From Lysobacter sp. K5869 (GTDB lineage: Bacteria > Pseudomonadota > Gammaproteobacteria > Xanthomonadales > Xanthomonadaceae), in contig NZ_CP072597.1 in assembly GCF_018847975.1 (NCBI RefSeq), forward strand, positions 3,697,001 to 3,761,000: DNA of 64,000 bases, given 5' to 3'. Both the position numbers and the translations under genes were made by a program. How positions within the stretch are numbered: the stretch's first letter is position 1; the number at the start of each line of letters is the position of its first letter. This document shows, in pieces, positions 1-9,043 of the stretch. The notes beneath the pieces were generated by a model. That model did no database searches. It worked only from the letters and a program-made list of their open reading frames with translations, and was not told where the DNA came from.

Positions 1-33
1 TAGAGTGAGGGCACCACTCGCAGGGGGCCGTGC

Positions 34-804
34 ATGGGTAGTCTGAAAGCCGCGATCCAGCTGTGCGCTCTGACCGCCGTTACCGGCGCCGGCGCAGCGT
101 TCGCGGAGCCGGCGTTCGCCGACCCCGCGGGCGAGCGGCTGTACGGCGGCAATCTGCTGCGCTGCGCCTCCGACGGCGAACAAACCGTGCGTTGCCCGGC
201 CGATACCCGCGGCGGCGTGCGCTTGGTCCGGCGCACGTCCGGCAAGCCTTGCGTGGAAGGCACCAGCTGGGGCGCCGATCGCGGCGGCGTGTGGGTCGCG
301 CAAGGCTGCGCGGCCGACTTCGTGCTCGGCAAGGGCGGCAGCGGCGCCGACAGCACCAGCGGCGCGCGCGTGATCAAGTGTGAGTCTTTGGGCGGACGCT
401 GGAACCACTGCGCCGCGCGCACCGAAGACGGCGTCGCGCTGGCCCAGCAGTTGTCCAAACAACCTTGCCTGCGCAATCAAACCTGGGGCGCCGACAACAG
501 CGGCGTGTGGGTCGCCGGCGGCTGCCGCGGCGAGTTCCGGCTGCTCGGCGCGCAACCCGAAGACGAGCCGGCCGCCGCGACGACGGCCGCGGACGACGGC
601 CGCAAGCTGCTCAAATGCGAATCGCTGGACCGCCGTGCGCGCCGCTGCGACGGCGAGACCGGATCGGGCGTGCGCATGGTCAAGCAATTGTCCAAATCCG
701 AATGCGTGGAAGGCCGCAGCTGGGGCTTCGACGCGCACGGCGTGTGGGTCGAGGGCGGTTGCCGCGCCGAGTTCGAGCTGGACTATCGCGGCAACGGCGG
801 TTGA
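34..804 (+). CDS. DUF3011 domain secreted protein (copy 1)
   Basis: A 256-residue protein with an N-terminal signal peptide (hydrophobic stretch about residues 8-24, Ala-rich cleavage area) and three repeats of about 55 residues near 42-99, 113-170 and 196-250. Each repeat carries a Cys-containing start, a GVR-L/M-V/A core, a second Cys followed by x-G/N-x-x-WG, and a closing GVWV-x-x-GC-x-x-x-F. That pattern is the DUF3011 family, whose function is not established. The four conserved Cys per repeat suggest disulphide-stabilised modules outside the cytoplasm. It lies directly upstream of a paralogue at 1009. A TAGAGT hexamer starts at base 1, in the same relative position as one upstream of the paralogue. 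The family call is firm; the role is unknown. Confidence 0.85.
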   Translation: MGSLKAAIQLCALTAVTGAGAAFAEPAFADPAGERLYGGNLLRCASDGEQTVRCPADTRGGVRLVRRTSGKPCVEGTSWGADRGGVWVAQGCAADFVLGKGGSGADSTSGARVIKCESLGGRWNHCAARTEDGVALAQQLSKQPCLRNQTWGADNSGVWVAGGCRGEFRLLGAQPEDEPAAATTAADDGRKLLKCESLDRRARRCDGETGSGVRMVKQLSKSECVEGRSWGFDAHGVWVEGGCRAEFELDYRGNGG

Positions 805-967
805 GGCCTTCGCGCCGAGGCGCGGATAGGTCGGAAGTCATGCGACCAACGGCATGCCGGGCGCCTGTAAACGTTTAACAATAAGCCCGCGATGAATGCG
901 TCTTGCGCATTCGCAATCGGCTCGGTCCGCGCACGGAAATCTTGAGCTGGCGTTAAGCGAATGGCGC

Positions 968-973
968 TAGAGT
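968..973 (+). promoter_or_regulatory. Possible -10 element upstream of DUF3011 copy 2
   Basis: TAGAGT lies 35 bases before the ATG at 1009, and the same hexamer at 1-6 precedes the first DUF3011 gene by a similar distance. No good -35 at 17 bases is visible (TTGAGC at 942-947 would need a 20-base spacer), so this rests mainly on the shared position. Confidence 0.3.
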
Positions 974-1008
974 CCTCGGCAAAACCGATCACGACAAGGA
1001 GCACGAAC

Positions 1009-1800
1009 ATGTCCGCACGCATGCTTTCCGCCACCGGCTTCGGCCTCGCGCTGGGCTTGGGCCTGGCCGCCGGCGCCGCCCAGGCGGCGCCGCAGTACGG
1101 CGACGATTACGGCTATGGCGACAGCGGCACCATCCGCTGCGAATCCGACAACGGCCGCTATCGCCGCTGCAACGCCGATACCCGCGGCGGCGTGCGTCTG
1201 TCGCGCCAGCTGTCGAGCTCTTCGTGCATCCAGGGCCGCAGCTGGGGTTACGACCGCAACAGCGTGTGGGTGTCGGAAGGCTGCCGCGCCGAGTTCGACC
1301 TGGGCCGCGGCGGTTGGAACGGCGGCGGCAACGGCGGCTGGAACGGCGGCGGTGGCGGCGGCGACGTGGTGCGCTGCGAATCCGACGGCGGCCGCTGGCG
1401 CAGCTGCCCGATCAACGGCAACCGCGCGCGCCTGCAGCGCCAGCTGTCGAGCTCCTCGTGCGTCGAGGGCCAGAGCTGGGGTTCGCGTCCGGGCGAGGTA
1501 TGGGTCAGCAACGGCTGCCGCGGCGAGTTCGTGGCCGGCCGCGGCAACGGCGGTTGGAACGGCGGCGGTGGCGGCTGGAACGGCGGCAACAACGGCGGCG
1601 GTTGGGGCGGCGGCGGTCGCGAGATCAGCTGCGAGTCCAACAACAACCGTCAGAACCGCTGCAACATGAGCATCCGCCGCGACGTGCGGCTGATCCGCCA
1701 GAGCTCGGGCTCGCCGTGCATCGAGGGCCAGACCTGGGGTTGGGACCGTTCCGGCGTGTGGGTGTCCAACGGCTGCCGCGGGCGCTTCCAGGTCGATTGA
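1009..1800 (+). CDS. DUF3011 domain secreted protein (copy 2)
   Basis: The protein has 263 residues from the ATG at 1009, chosen because AAGGAG at 996-1001 sits seven bases upstream; an in-frame ATG at 961 has no such site and would precede the signal peptide with 16 polar residues. A signal peptide ends near AAQA-AP (about residue 27). Three DUF3011 repeats follow, joined by two linkers made almost only of Gly, Trp and Asn (GGWNGGG-type units). The three repeats share the Cys pattern and the GVWVS-x-GCRG/AEF ending of the upstream copy, so the pair looks like a tandem duplication. The linkers suggest an extended, flexible exported protein, perhaps surface-bound. Function unknown. A terminator follows at 1824. 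Confidence 0.87.
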   Translation: MSARMLSATGFGLALGLGLAAGAAQAAPQYGDDYGYGDSGTIRCESDNGRYRRCNADTRGGVRLSRQLSSSSCIQGRSWGYDRNSVWVSEGCRAEFDLGRGGWNGGGNGGWNGGGGGGDVVRCESDGGRWRSCPINGNRARLQRQLSSSSCVEGQSWGSRPGEVWVSNGCRGEFVAGRGNGGWNGGGGGWNGGNNGGGWGGGGREISCESNNNRQNRCNMSIRRDVRLIRQSSGSPCIEGQTWGWDRSGVWVSNGCRGRFQVD

Positions 1801-1823
1801 TCGCCGCGGTTTCCGCAATCGAA

Positions 1824-1860
1824 AAACGCCCCGGCCGCACGCCGGGGCGTTTGCGTTTTC
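1824..1860 (+). terminator. Rho-independent terminator after DUF3011 copy 2
   Basis: A perfect 12-bp stem (1824-1835 with 1841-1852) with loop CGCAC is followed by a T-rich stretch. It separates the DUF3011 pair from mtnA. Confidence 0.85.
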
Positions 1861-1906
1861 GGGCGCGGTTTCGAGACCGACACACGCATCCGTTAAACTG
1901 GCCGGC

Positions 1907-2965
1907 ATGAACGACGCCATCGATTTCGACCGTTACGACCGCATCCGCCCGATCCGCTGGACCGGGCAGGCCCTGGAACTGCTCGACCAGCGCAAGCTGC
2001 CGTTCGCGGTGGAATACGTGAGTTGCGCCGACAGCGACGCGGTCGCCGCGGCGATCCACGCGCTGACCGTGCGCGGCGCGCCGGCGATCGGCATCGCCGC
2101 GGCCTGGGGCGCGGTGTTGGCCGCGCGCGGGGTCGAGGCCGCCGACGGCGCGCAGGCGCTGGCGTCGATCGAACCGGCGCTGCAGCGGCTCAACGCCGCG
2201 CGCCCGACCGCGGTCAATCTGGCCTGGGCGCTGGCGCGCATGCGCCGCGCGTTGGCCGGCGCCGGCGCGGATTGGCGCGAGGCGCTGGAACGCGAGGCGC
2301 AGGCCATCGCCGAGGAAGACCTCGCCGCCAACCGCCGCATGGGCGCGCTCGGCGCGGCCCTGATCGAACCCGGCCGCGGCGTGCTGACCCATTGCAACAC
2401 CGGCTCGCTGGCCACCGCCGGCTTCGGCACCGCGCTCGGCGTGATCCGCGCCGGCGTCGCCCAGGGCCGGATCGCGCAGGTGTTCGCCGGCGAAACCCGG
2501 CCGTGGCTGCAGGGCGCGCGGCTGACGGTGTGGGAGCTGGAGCAGGACGGCATCGCGCCGACGCTGATCGCCGATTCGGCCGCCTCGCATCTGATGAAGA
2601 GCGGGCAGGTGGGCTGGGTGATCGTCGGCGCCGACCGCATCTGCGCCAACGGCGACACCGCCAACAAGATCGGCACTTATCAGCTCGCCATCGCCGCGCG
2701 CCATCACGGCGTCAAGTTCATGGTGGTGGCGCCGTCCTCGACCGTGGACATGGACACCGCCTCGGGCGACCTGATCGAAATCGAAGAGCGCGACCCGGGC
2801 GAGCTGTTCGCCGTCGGCGGCGCCCGCACCGCGGCCGAGAACGTCGGCGCCTGGAATCCGGTGTTCGACGTCACGCCGCACGAGCTGATCGACGCCATCG
2901 TCACCGAGCGCGGCGTGATCGAGCGGCCGGACGCAGCGGCGATGAAGGCCGCGTTTTCCGCGTAA
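1907..2965 (+). CDS. mtnA: S-methyl-5-thioribose-1-phosphate isomerase
   Basis: The protein has 352 residues, the usual length for MtnA. It interconverts methylthioribose-1-phosphate and methylthioribulose-1-phosphate in the cytoplasmic methionine salvage pathway. It contains VRGAPAIG near residue 60, the catalytic-Cys segment [12 protein letters not shown] near 160, and the catalytic-Asp segment [18 protein letters not shown] near 240. All three are hallmarks of the family and separate it from eIF2B-like relatives. The start follows a TTAAACT sequence about 15 bases upstream that could be a -10 for a short leader. No other salvage genes are adjacent; the neighbour two genes down is gyrA, an arrangement I recall from other Xanthomonadaceae. 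Confidence 0.95.
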   Translation: MNDAIDFDRYDRIRPIRWTGQALELLDQRKLPFAVEYVSCADSDAVAAAIHALTVRGAPAIGIAAAWGAVLAARGVEAADGAQALASIEPALQRLNAARPTAVNLAWALARMRRALAGAGADWREALEREAQAIAEEDLAANRRMGALGAALIEPGRGVLTHCNTGSLATAGFGTALGVIRAGVAQGRIAQVFAGETRPWLQGARLTVWELEQDGIAPTLIADSAASHLMKSGQVGWVIVGADRICANGDTANKIGTYQLAIAARHHGVKFMVVAPSSTVDMDTASGDLIEIEERDPGELFAVGGARTAAENVGAWNPVFDVTPHELIDAIVTERGVIERPDAAAMKAAFSA

Positions 2966-3047
2966 TCACTTCGGCCGGCAATCTCGGCCGAACGACCGCG
3001 CGCCGGCGGCCCGCCGGCGCGCTTCGCCCCTCCAAGGACACGGACCC

Positions 3048-3506
3048 ATGCCCGGCGACCGCACCCTGCTGCCCGCGCTGATCGCGATCGATCACGACGA
3101 CTACCACGCCGAACACGTCGGCCGTCTCGCCGACGGACGCCAGTTCTTCCTGACCACGCCGTTCGTGGGCGCGATCGCCGGGCGCACCGGCAACGAGTTC
3201 GTCGCGCTGTACCTGTTCGACGCCGCCGGCGCGTTGCTGGACGCGCGCATCGACGAGTTCGGGCCGCGCGACCGGATGGACGGCGACGCGCGCAAGCGGT
3301 TGTACGAGCAGCGCCTGGCCGAGTTGGGCGAACCCGAATTCGGCCGGATCGAAATCGCGCCGTTCGCGGTCGAGCGTTTCGGCGTCGAGTTCGGCCTGAT
3401 CCCGAATTGGCCGGAAGACGAGGACGAGCACCTCTCGATCAGCCTGCAGCCGGGCGATTACATGGCGTTCTTCGAGCCCTGGGACAGCGGCGACTACGAC
3501 ACCTGA
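3048..3506 (+). CDS. Conserved hypothetical protein, acidic C-terminus
   Basis: A 152-residue soluble protein without signal peptide or membrane segment. The ATG follows CCAAGGACACGG, giving an AAGGA ribosome site at normal spacing. The sequence looks folded, with alternating hydrophobic strands and a central segment rich in Arg and Glu, and it ends in a strongly acidic tail (EDEDEH and DSGDYDT). I do not recognise the family. It lies 82 bases after mtnA in the same direction and could be cotranscribed with it. A hairpin terminator follows at 3583. Codon use is typical of the surrounding genes. Confidence 0.7.
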   Translation: MPGDRTLLPALIAIDHDDYHAEHVGRLADGRQFFLTTPFVGAIAGRTGNEFVALYLFDAAGALLDARIDEFGPRDRMDGDARKRLYEQRLAELGEPEFGRIEIAPFAVERFGVEFGLIPNWPEDEDEHLSISLQPGDYMAFFEPWDSGDYDT

Positions 3507-3582
3507 GGCGGCCTGCGCGGCGCTGCGGCGCGATCGCGCGGGTCGGACGAAGGTTGCCGGGGCAGGGCGCGCGCACGCGGCC

Positions 3583-3606
3583 AGCGCTCGCAGCGAGCGC
3601 TTTTGT
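3583..3606 (+). terminator. Terminator upstream of gyrA
   Basis: Arms AGCGCTC (3583-3589) and GAGCGCT (3595-3601) enclose a five-base loop and run into TTTT. It would end transcription from mtnA and the 3048 gene. Confidence 0.65.
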
Positions 3607-3733
3607 CGAGGCCGCGGCGAACCTATCCGCCCGGCTTGCCGCGACGCCCGCCGCGGATGTTGCAGCGCAGCTGAAAAAGCCCGCCAAGTGCTTGTTTCTG
3701 CGTGGGAATCGAGCCCATGCCTAGCGGCTTTTG

Positions 3734-3742
3734 TGCTATGAT
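3734..3742 (+). promoter_or_regulatory. Extended -10 promoter of gyrA
   Basis: TGCTATGAT is a full extended -10 (TGn-TATGAT). The -35 position holds nothing close to consensus, as expected for extended -10 promoters. It gives gyrA an untranslated leader of roughly 140 bases. Confidence 0.55.
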
Positions 3743-3889
3743 CGCCTGTCTCTTTGATGCCGCCCCGAGCGAGCTGCAGGACAGGCCCGCCGAGGGCGCG
3801 TTTCTGCAGGTTTCGCCGGCGTTCCCGATGGAATGCCGGCGCCGCTCGATCGGGGCGTCCGAATCACAGTACGCAGCAACGGAACCCTG

Positions 3890-6592
3890 ATGGCCGAACT
3901 CGCCAAGGAAATCATCCAGGTCAATCTCGAAGACGAGATGCGCCGCAGCTACCTCGACTACGCCATGAGCGTGATCGTGGGGCGCGCGCTCCCCGACGTC
4001 CGCGACGGCCTCAAGCCTGTGCACCGCCGCGTCCTGTACGCGATGAACGAGCTCGGCACCCACGCCAACAAGCCGCACGTCAAGTCCGCGCGCATCGTCG
4101 GCGACGTGATCGGTAAGTACCACCCGCACGGCGACCAGTCGGTGTACGACACCCTGGTGCGCATGGCGCAGCCGTTCTCGCTGCGCTATCTGCTGGTCGA
4201 CGGCCAAGGCAACTTCGGCTCGGTCGACGGCGACGACGCCGCGGCGATGCGATACACCGAGGCGCGCATGACGCGCCTGACCCACGAACTGCTCGCCGAC
4301 ATCGACAAGGAAACCGTCGATTTCCAGCCCAACTACGACGAGAAGGAACTCGAGCCGACGGTGCTGCCCACGCGGGTGCCGCACCTGCTGGTCAACGGCT
4401 CGGCCGGCATCGCGGTGGGCATGGCGACCAACATTCCGCCGCACAACCTCACCGAAGTGGTCAACGCGGTCATCGCGCTGATCGACGAGCCCGAGATCGA
4501 CGTCGACGGCCTGATGGCCTACATCCCGGGCCCGGATTTCCCGACCGCGGGCATCATCAACGGCACCGCCGGCATCGTCGCCGCCTACCGCACCGGCCGC
4601 GGCCGCGTGCGCATGCGCGCGCGCGCCGAGATCGAGGTCAACCAGGACACCGGCCGCGAGGCGATCGTCGTCACCGAGATCCCGTACCAGGTCAACAAGG
4701 CGCGCTTGATCGAGAAGATCGCCGAGCTGGTCAAGGAAAAGCGCCTGGAAGGCATCAGCGAGCTGCGCGACGAGTCCGACAAGGACGGCATGCGCATCTT
4801 CATCGAGGTCAAGCGCGGCGAAGCGGCCGAAGTGGTGCTCAACAACCTCTATCAGCAGACGCAGATGGAGTCGGTGTTCGGCATCAACATGGTCGCCCTG
4901 GTCGACGGCCGCCCGCAGCTGCTGACGCTCAAGCAGGTGCTGGAAGCGTTCGTGCGCCACCGCCGCGAGGTGGTGACCCGCCGCACCATCTTCGAACTGC
5001 GCAAGGCGCGCCAGCGCGCGCACATCTTGGAAGGCCTGACGGTCGCGCTCGCCAACATCGACGAGATGATCGAGCTGATCAAGACCTCGGCGAACCCGAA
5101 CGAAGCGCGCGAGCGCATGCTGGCCAAGACCTGGGAACCGGGTCTGGTCGGCGCGCTGCTGCAGGCCGCGGGCGCCGAAGCCTCGCGTCCGGAAGACCTG
5201 CCGCCGGGCGTGGGCCTGCACGACGGCCGCTATCAGCTGACCGAAGTCCAGGCCAACCAGATCCTGGAAATGCGCCTGCACCGCCTGACCGGCCTGGAGC
5301 AGGAACGCCTTACCGACGAATACAAGCAGCTGCTCGAAGCGATCCGCGGCCTGATCGAGATTCTCGAGAATCCCGACGTGCTGCTGGACGTGATCCGCAC
5401 CGAGCTGCGCAACCTCAAGGAAGAGTTCGGCGACGAGCGCCGCAGCGAAATCCGCGCCAGCGAAGAGGATCTCGACATCCTCGACCTGATCGCGCCGGAA
5501 GACGTGGTGGTGACGCTGTCGCATGCCGGTTACGCCAAGCGCCAGCCGGTCAGCGCCTATCGCGCGCAGAAGCGCGGCGGCAAGGGCCGCAACGCCGCCG
5601 CGACCAAGGACGAGGACTTCATCGACAAGCTGTGGCTGGTCAACACCCACGACACGCTGCTGACCTTCACCAGCACCGGCCGGGTGTTCTGGCTGCCGGT
5701 GCACCAGCTGCCCGAGGCCGGCCCGAACGCGCGCGGCCGTCCGATCATCAACTGGCTGGCGCTGGAAGCCGGCGAGCAGGTGCAGGCGGTGCTGCCGGTG
5801 CGCGAGTACGACGAAGACCACTTCGTGTTCTTCGCCACCCGCAACGGCCGGGTCAAGAAGACCCCGCTGACCGAGTTCGCGTTCAAGCTCGCGCGCGGCA
5901 AGATCGCGATCAACCTCGACGACAGCGACGCGCTGGTGGACGTGGCGCTGACCAACGGCGAATGCGATGTGATGCTGTTCGCCTCCAACGGGCGCGCGGC
6001 GCGCTTCGCCGAATCGACCGTGCGTCCGATGGGCCGCACCGCCAGCGGCGTGCGCGGCATGCGCCTGCTCGCCGCGTCGGCCTCCGAGGCCGAGGGCGAC
6101 GACGCGCCGGCGGCCGAGGGCGACGGCGATGCGAGCGACGCGCCCAACGACACCGGCACGGTGGTGGTGAGCCTGGTCGTGGTCGAGGGCGACGGCGACA
6201 TCCTCACCGCCAGCGAACGCGGCTACGGCAAGCGCACGCCGGTCGAGGACTATCCGCGCAAGGGCCGCGGCACCCAGGGCGTGATCGCGCTGAAGACCAC
6301 CGAGCGCAACGGCGCGCTGGTCGGCGCGATCCAGCTCAGCGATCACCACGAAGTGCTGATGATCTCCGACGGCGGCACCCTGGTGCGCACGCGCGCGGCG
6401 GAGATCTCGCAGGTCGGCCGCAACACTCAGGGCGTGACCCTGATGCGGTTGTCGGAAGGCGAGACCTTGCAGACCATCGAGCGCGTGGACGCTTCGCTGG
6501 ACGACGAGGACGGCGAGGGCGAGGCCGCCACCGGCGCGCCGGCCGCGGACGCGGCGGGCGGGAGCGTGGAGACGCCGACGCCGGAGGCGTGA
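3890..6592 (+). CDS. gyrA: DNA gyrase subunit A
   Basis: The ATG at 3890 gives 900 residues and aligns with the normal GyrA N-terminus (MAELAKEII); an upstream in-frame ATG at 3833 would add 19 unrelated residues. GyrA forms the A2B2 gyrase that introduces negative supercoils. The active-site Tyr122 lies in [11 protein letters not shown]. In the quinolone-resistance region [10 protein letters not shown], position 83 is Gln rather than the Ser of E. coli, while Asp87 is kept. The GyrA box QKRGGKG lies near residue 560, followed by the C-terminal beta-pinwheel and a long acidic Ala/Glu/Asp tail. A strong terminator follows the stop. Confidence 0.98.
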   Translation: MAELAKEIIQVNLEDEMRRSYLDYAMSVIVGRALPDVRDGLKPVHRRVLYAMNELGTHANKPHVKSARIVGDVIGKYHPHGDQSVYDTLVRMAQPFSLRYLLVDGQGNFGSVDGDDAAAMRYTEARMTRLTHELLADIDKETVDFQPNYDEKELEPTVLPTRVPHLLVNGSAGIAVGMATNIPPHNLTEVVNAVIALIDEPEIDVDGLMAYIPGPDFPTAGIINGTAGIVAAYRTGRGRVRMRARAEIEVNQDTGREAIVVTEIPYQVNKARLIEKIAELVKEKRLEGISELRDESDKDGMRIFIEVKRGEAAEVVLNNLYQQTQMESVFGINMVALVDGRPQLLTLKQVLEAFVRHRREVVTRRTIFELRKARQRAHILEGLTVALANIDEMIELIKTSANPNEARERMLAKTWEPGLVGALLQAAGAEASRPEDLPPGVGLHDGRYQLTEVQANQILEMRLHRLTGLEQERLTDEYKQLLEAIRGLIEILENPDVLLDVIRTELRNLKEEFGDERRSEIRASEEDLDILDLIAPEDVVVTLSHAGYAKRQPVSAYRAQKRGGKGRNAAATKDEDFIDKLWLVNTHDTLLTFTSTGRVFWLPVHQLPEAGPNARGRPIINWLALEAGEQVQAVLPVREYDEDHFVFFATRNGRVKKTPLTEFAFKLARGKIAINLDDSDALVDVALTNGECDVMLFASNGRAARFAESTVRPMGRTASGVRGMRLLAASASEAEGDDAPAAEGDGDASDAPNDTGTVVVSLVVVEGDGDILTASERGYGKRTPVEDYPRKGRGTQGVIALKTTERNGALVGAIQLSDHHEVLMISDGGTLVRTRAAEISQVGRNTQGVTLMRLSEGETLQTIERVDASLDDEDGEGEAATGAPAADAAGGSVETPTPEA

Positions 6593-6616
6593 TGCGTTCG
6601 CGCGTGGGTTAGCCGG

Positions 6617-6650
6617 AAAACGCCGCCTTCGGGCGGCGTTTTCTTTTGTG
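6617..6650 (+). terminator. gyrA terminator
   Basis: A perfect 11-bp stem AAAACGCCGCC / GGCGGCGTTTT with a TTCG tetraloop (6617-6642) runs into a T-rich tail. Confidence 0.92.
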
Positions 6651-6668
6651 TCGTTTCGGTTGGGTCCC

Positions 6669-6845
6669 CTGTAGGGGCGGCGTAGCCGCGACTGCGCCAA
6701 TGGGACGGCGACGAAACGCGTTCGGCCTGCGCTGGGAGCGGTGCTGTGCGTTGGTCGACAGGAGCCTGGGGGGATCGGGGCTTCGGGGTTTGGCGGCGGG
6801 GCTGCGTTGCTTCGGTGGGTCGCGGCTTACGCCGCTCCTACAAGG
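6669..6845. repeat. Two copies of the GTAGGAGCGGCG palindromic repeat
   Basis: One copy at about 6669-6698 reads GTAGGGGCGGCGTAGCCGCG; an inverted copy at about 6818-6845 reads GCGGCTTACGCCGCTCCTAC. This REP-like element recurs at 27.1-27.4, 44.1-44.4, 45.9-46.0 and 61.6 kb, always between genes. The rest of the 6593-7000 gap holds no credible gene. Confidence 0.8.
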
Positions 6846-7000
6846 GGCCATCGGAGCCACGTCGTATGTTGCAGCGCACGATGCGCGAATGCGCATCGCT
6901 GCACCGCCGATGGGTGACGCCTTGCGATTGCGGCGGCGCGCAGCCCGGTGCTAGCGTGCCCCCGGCTTTCCCGCCACCGCCCGCCACCGGAGACCGCCCC

Positions 7001-7600
7001 ATGAAGCCGTCCGCGCTTTGCGTCCTGACCTCGCTCGTCCTGCTGGCCGGCTCCGCCGCCGCCGAGCCGGTCGTCTACAAGATCGATCCCAGCCACACCT
7101 ATCCCAGCTTCGAGGCCGACCACATGGGCGGGCTGTCGAACTGGCGCGGCAAGTTCAACAAGACCGAAGGCAGCATCACCCTCGATAAGAAAGCGGGGGC
7201 CGGCACGGTGGACGTCAAGATCGACGTGACCAGCGCCGACTTCGGCCTCGACGCGATGAACGAGGAAGCGCAGAAGGCGATCTTGTTCGACACCGCCAAG
7301 TTCCCGACCGCGACTTACAAGGGCAAGCTCGCCGGCTTCAAGGACGGCAAGCCGGGCAAGGTCGAGGGCGAACTGACCCTGCACGGCGCGACCAAGCCGC
7401 TGACGCTGACCATCACCCAGTTCAAGTGCATGCCGCATCCGATGTACAAGCGCGAAGTCTGCGGCGCCGACGCCAGCGCCACGTTCCAGCGCGATCAGTT
7501 CGGCATGGGCGCGGGCAAGGATTGGGGCTTCAGCATGGCGGTGAATCTGCGCATTCAGGTCGAAGCCATCGCCGAGGAAACCGCGCCGGCGAAGAAGTAA
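7001..7600 (+). CDS. YceI family periplasmic lipid-binding-like protein
   Basis: The protein has 199 residues. The ATG at 7001 begins a clear signal peptide (hydrophobic residues 6-20, cleavage near SAAA-EPVV). The mature part starts with YKIDPSHTYPSFEADHMGG, the conserved opening of the YceI lipocalin-like fold, and continues with NKTEGSITLD, FDTAKFPTATYKG and LTLHGATKPLTL, all YceI landmarks. Known members bind polyisoprenoid chains in the periplasm. Two Cys residues (KCMPHP and EVCGAD) could form a disulphide. It stands alone, 400 bases after gyrA. Confidence 0.93.
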   Translation: MKPSALCVLTSLVLLAGSAAAEPVVYKIDPSHTYPSFEADHMGGLSNWRGKFNKTEGSITLDKKAGAGTVDVKIDVTSADFGLDAMNEEAQKAILFDTAKFPTATYKGKLAGFKDGKPGKVEGELTLHGATKPLTLTITQFKCMPHPMYKREVCGADASATFQRDQFGMGAGKDWGFSMAVNLRIQVEAIAEETAPAKK

Positions 7601-7720
7601 ACCGGCGTTCGCGCGCGCACGCGGCCCTCGCGTGCGCGCCTCGCCGCGCATGCGCGCAACGCGCGTGCGCACGCTCGTACGCTGCGCGCGCCTGCGCGTT
7701 CGCGCGGATCCGCGCATGAC
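7601..7720. other. Alternating CG-rich tract
   Basis: A stretch dominated by alternating GC/CG/CA/TG steps (GCGCGCGCACGC, GCGTGCGCGC, GCATGCGCGC). No open frame here looks like a protein. It is a candidate for Z-DNA or overlapping hairpins between the YceI gene and the 7829 gene. Confidence 0.4.
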
Positions 7721-7828
7721 AAACCACACTGGGGCGCGCGCGGCGCAGCCCCGATAGTCTGGCCCAACACACGCACGACCCGTCGCCGCCGCGCATCGCG
7801 CCGCGCGGCGGACGTTTTCGGAGCGAGC

Positions 7829-8401
7829 ATGGGCAAGGTGGTGATCGACGTCAGCATGTCCCTGGACGGCTATCTGGCCGGCCGCGACGTATCGCCGGCG
7901 CAGCCGATGGGCGAGCGCGGCGAAGTGCTGCATCGCTGGCTGTTCGATTCCGCCGACGCGGTGGCCGCGCGCCTGGGCCGCGAATTGCGCGACGGCGCCG
8001 GCGCGGTCGTGTTGGGCCGCCGCACCTTCGAGGTCGGCATCGGCGAATGGCGCGACACGCCGTTTCCCTTGCCCAGTTTCGTGGTCACGCGCGCGCCGCG
8101 CGAACGCTTGCCGATGCGCAGCGCCAGCTTCGAGTTCGTCAGCGACGGCGCGCTGGCGGCGCTGCGGCGCGCGCAGGAAGCGGCCGAGGAGCGCGACGTG
8201 CTGGTCATGGGCGGGGAATTGAGCCGCTCGTTGCTGGCCGCCGGCGCGGTCGACGAGTTGAATCTGCATCTGGTGCCCGTCGCGCTGGGCGCGGGCGTGC
8301 GCTTGTTCGACGAAGGCTTCGCCGGCGCGCGGCTGGAGTGCACGGGCATGGTCGAATCGGCCGGCGTGGTGCATCTGCGTTATCGGATCCGGCGCGGCTG
8401 A
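7829..8401 (+). CDS. Dihydrofolate reductase / RibD C-terminal domain protein
   Basis: A 190-residue cytoplasmic protein starting MGKVVIDVSMSLDGYLAG, the typical opening of stand-alone RibD C-terminal (DHFR-like) proteins. VVLGRRTFEVGIGEW and LVMGGELSRSLLAAGAVDEL are the nucleotide-binding landmarks, and VPVALGAGVRLFDEG is the conserved C-terminal segment. Members are probably NADPH-dependent reductases, but the substrate of such solitary proteins is generally unknown; neither riboflavin nor folate genes are nearby. GGAGCGAGC lies just upstream of the ATG as ribosome site. Confidence 0.88.
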   Translation: MGKVVIDVSMSLDGYLAGRDVSPAQPMGERGEVLHRWLFDSADAVAARLGRELRDGAGAVVLGRRTFEVGIGEWRDTPFPLPSFVVTRAPRERLPMRSASFEFVSDGALAALRRAQEAAEERDVLVMGGELSRSLLAAGAVDELNLHLVPVALGAGVRLFDEGFAGARLECTGMVESAGVVHLRYRIRRG

Positions 8402-8631
8402 GCGGCGCGCGTCCGGTCGGGCGCGCCCAGCGCCGCCGGTCGAAGCGGTAGGATGGAAACGGACATTGCCGCGACAGGCTCCCGGCCTCTCGCCCGAAAC
8501 CTCTCGCCCGACGCGGCGCGAGTGCGATCCGCGCGGCCCGATCGCGGCGCCGCGCCGACAACGAGCGCCGCGCCGTCGCGGCGGCGCGAAGCGATTTCCC
8601 CACCCTGGGCGCAAGGCCCGCAGGAGGATGC

Positions 8632-8985
8632 ATGAGTTACGTCGACGGTTTCGTAGTGGCGGTCCCGAAGGACAACATCGCCGCTTATCGCAAGCTCGCG
8701 CGCAAGGCCGGCAAGATTTGGATCGAACACGGTGCGGTCGCCTATTGGGAAAACATCGGCGACGACGTGCCGCCCGGCAAGCTCACCTCGTTTCCGATGG
8801 CGGTCAAGCTCAAGCCGGGCGAAGTGGTGGCGTTCTCGTGGATCGTCTACAAATCGCGCAAGCAGCGCGACAAGATCAACGCCAAGGTGATGGCCGATCC
8901 GCGCTTGCAGATGGACATGGCGAATGCGCCGTTCGACGCCAAGCGCATGATCTACGGCGGCTTCAAGCCGTTGGTGGTGCTCTGA
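8632..8985 (+). CDS. DUF1428 domain-containing protein
   Basis: A 117-residue protein matching the DUF1428 family along its whole length: it opens MSYVDGFVVAVPKDNIAAYRKLARKA (seen as MSYVDGFVVAV then KDNIAAYRKLA), then IWIEHGAVAYWEN, and ends with FDAKRMIYGGFKPLV. The fold is a ferredoxin-like alpha-beta barrel of the EF-hand-free dimeric type; no enzymatic role is known. AGGAGG five bases before the ATG is a strong ribosome site. It converges with the trypsin-like gene at 9044, with a hairpin between them. Confidence 0.92.
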   Translation: MSYVDGFVVAVPKDNIAAYRKLARKAGKIWIEHGAVAYWENIGDDVPPGKLTSFPMAVKLKPGEVVAFSWIVYKSRKQRDKINAKVMADPRLQMDMANAPFDAKRMIYGGFKPLVVL

Positions 8986-9003
8986 GGCCAGCGTCCGCGC
9001 GAG

Positions 9004-9033
9004 TCGCCGCGCCGGTGCGAGCCGGCGCGGCGA
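9004..9033. terminator. Hairpin between convergent genes
   Basis: A perfect 12-bp stem (9004-9015 with 9022-9033) with loop TGCGAG lies between the converging DUF1428 and protease genes. No T-run follows on either strand, so intrinsic termination would be weak. Confidence 0.5.
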
Positions 9034-9043
9034 GCTTCGACGA

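Larger units (their letters stand above)
3507..3889. other. Intergenic region before gyrA
   Basis: No credible gene. It holds a terminator at 3583-3606, an extended -10 promoter at 3734-3742, and a leader of about 140 bases before gyrA. Confidence 0.6.

Noticed and set aside
3623..6700. 1025-codon open frame on the minus strand opposite gyrA
   Set aside because: It mirrors gyrA codon structure in high-GC DNA; the protein is compositionally odd (His/Arg/Val-rich) without recognisable domains.
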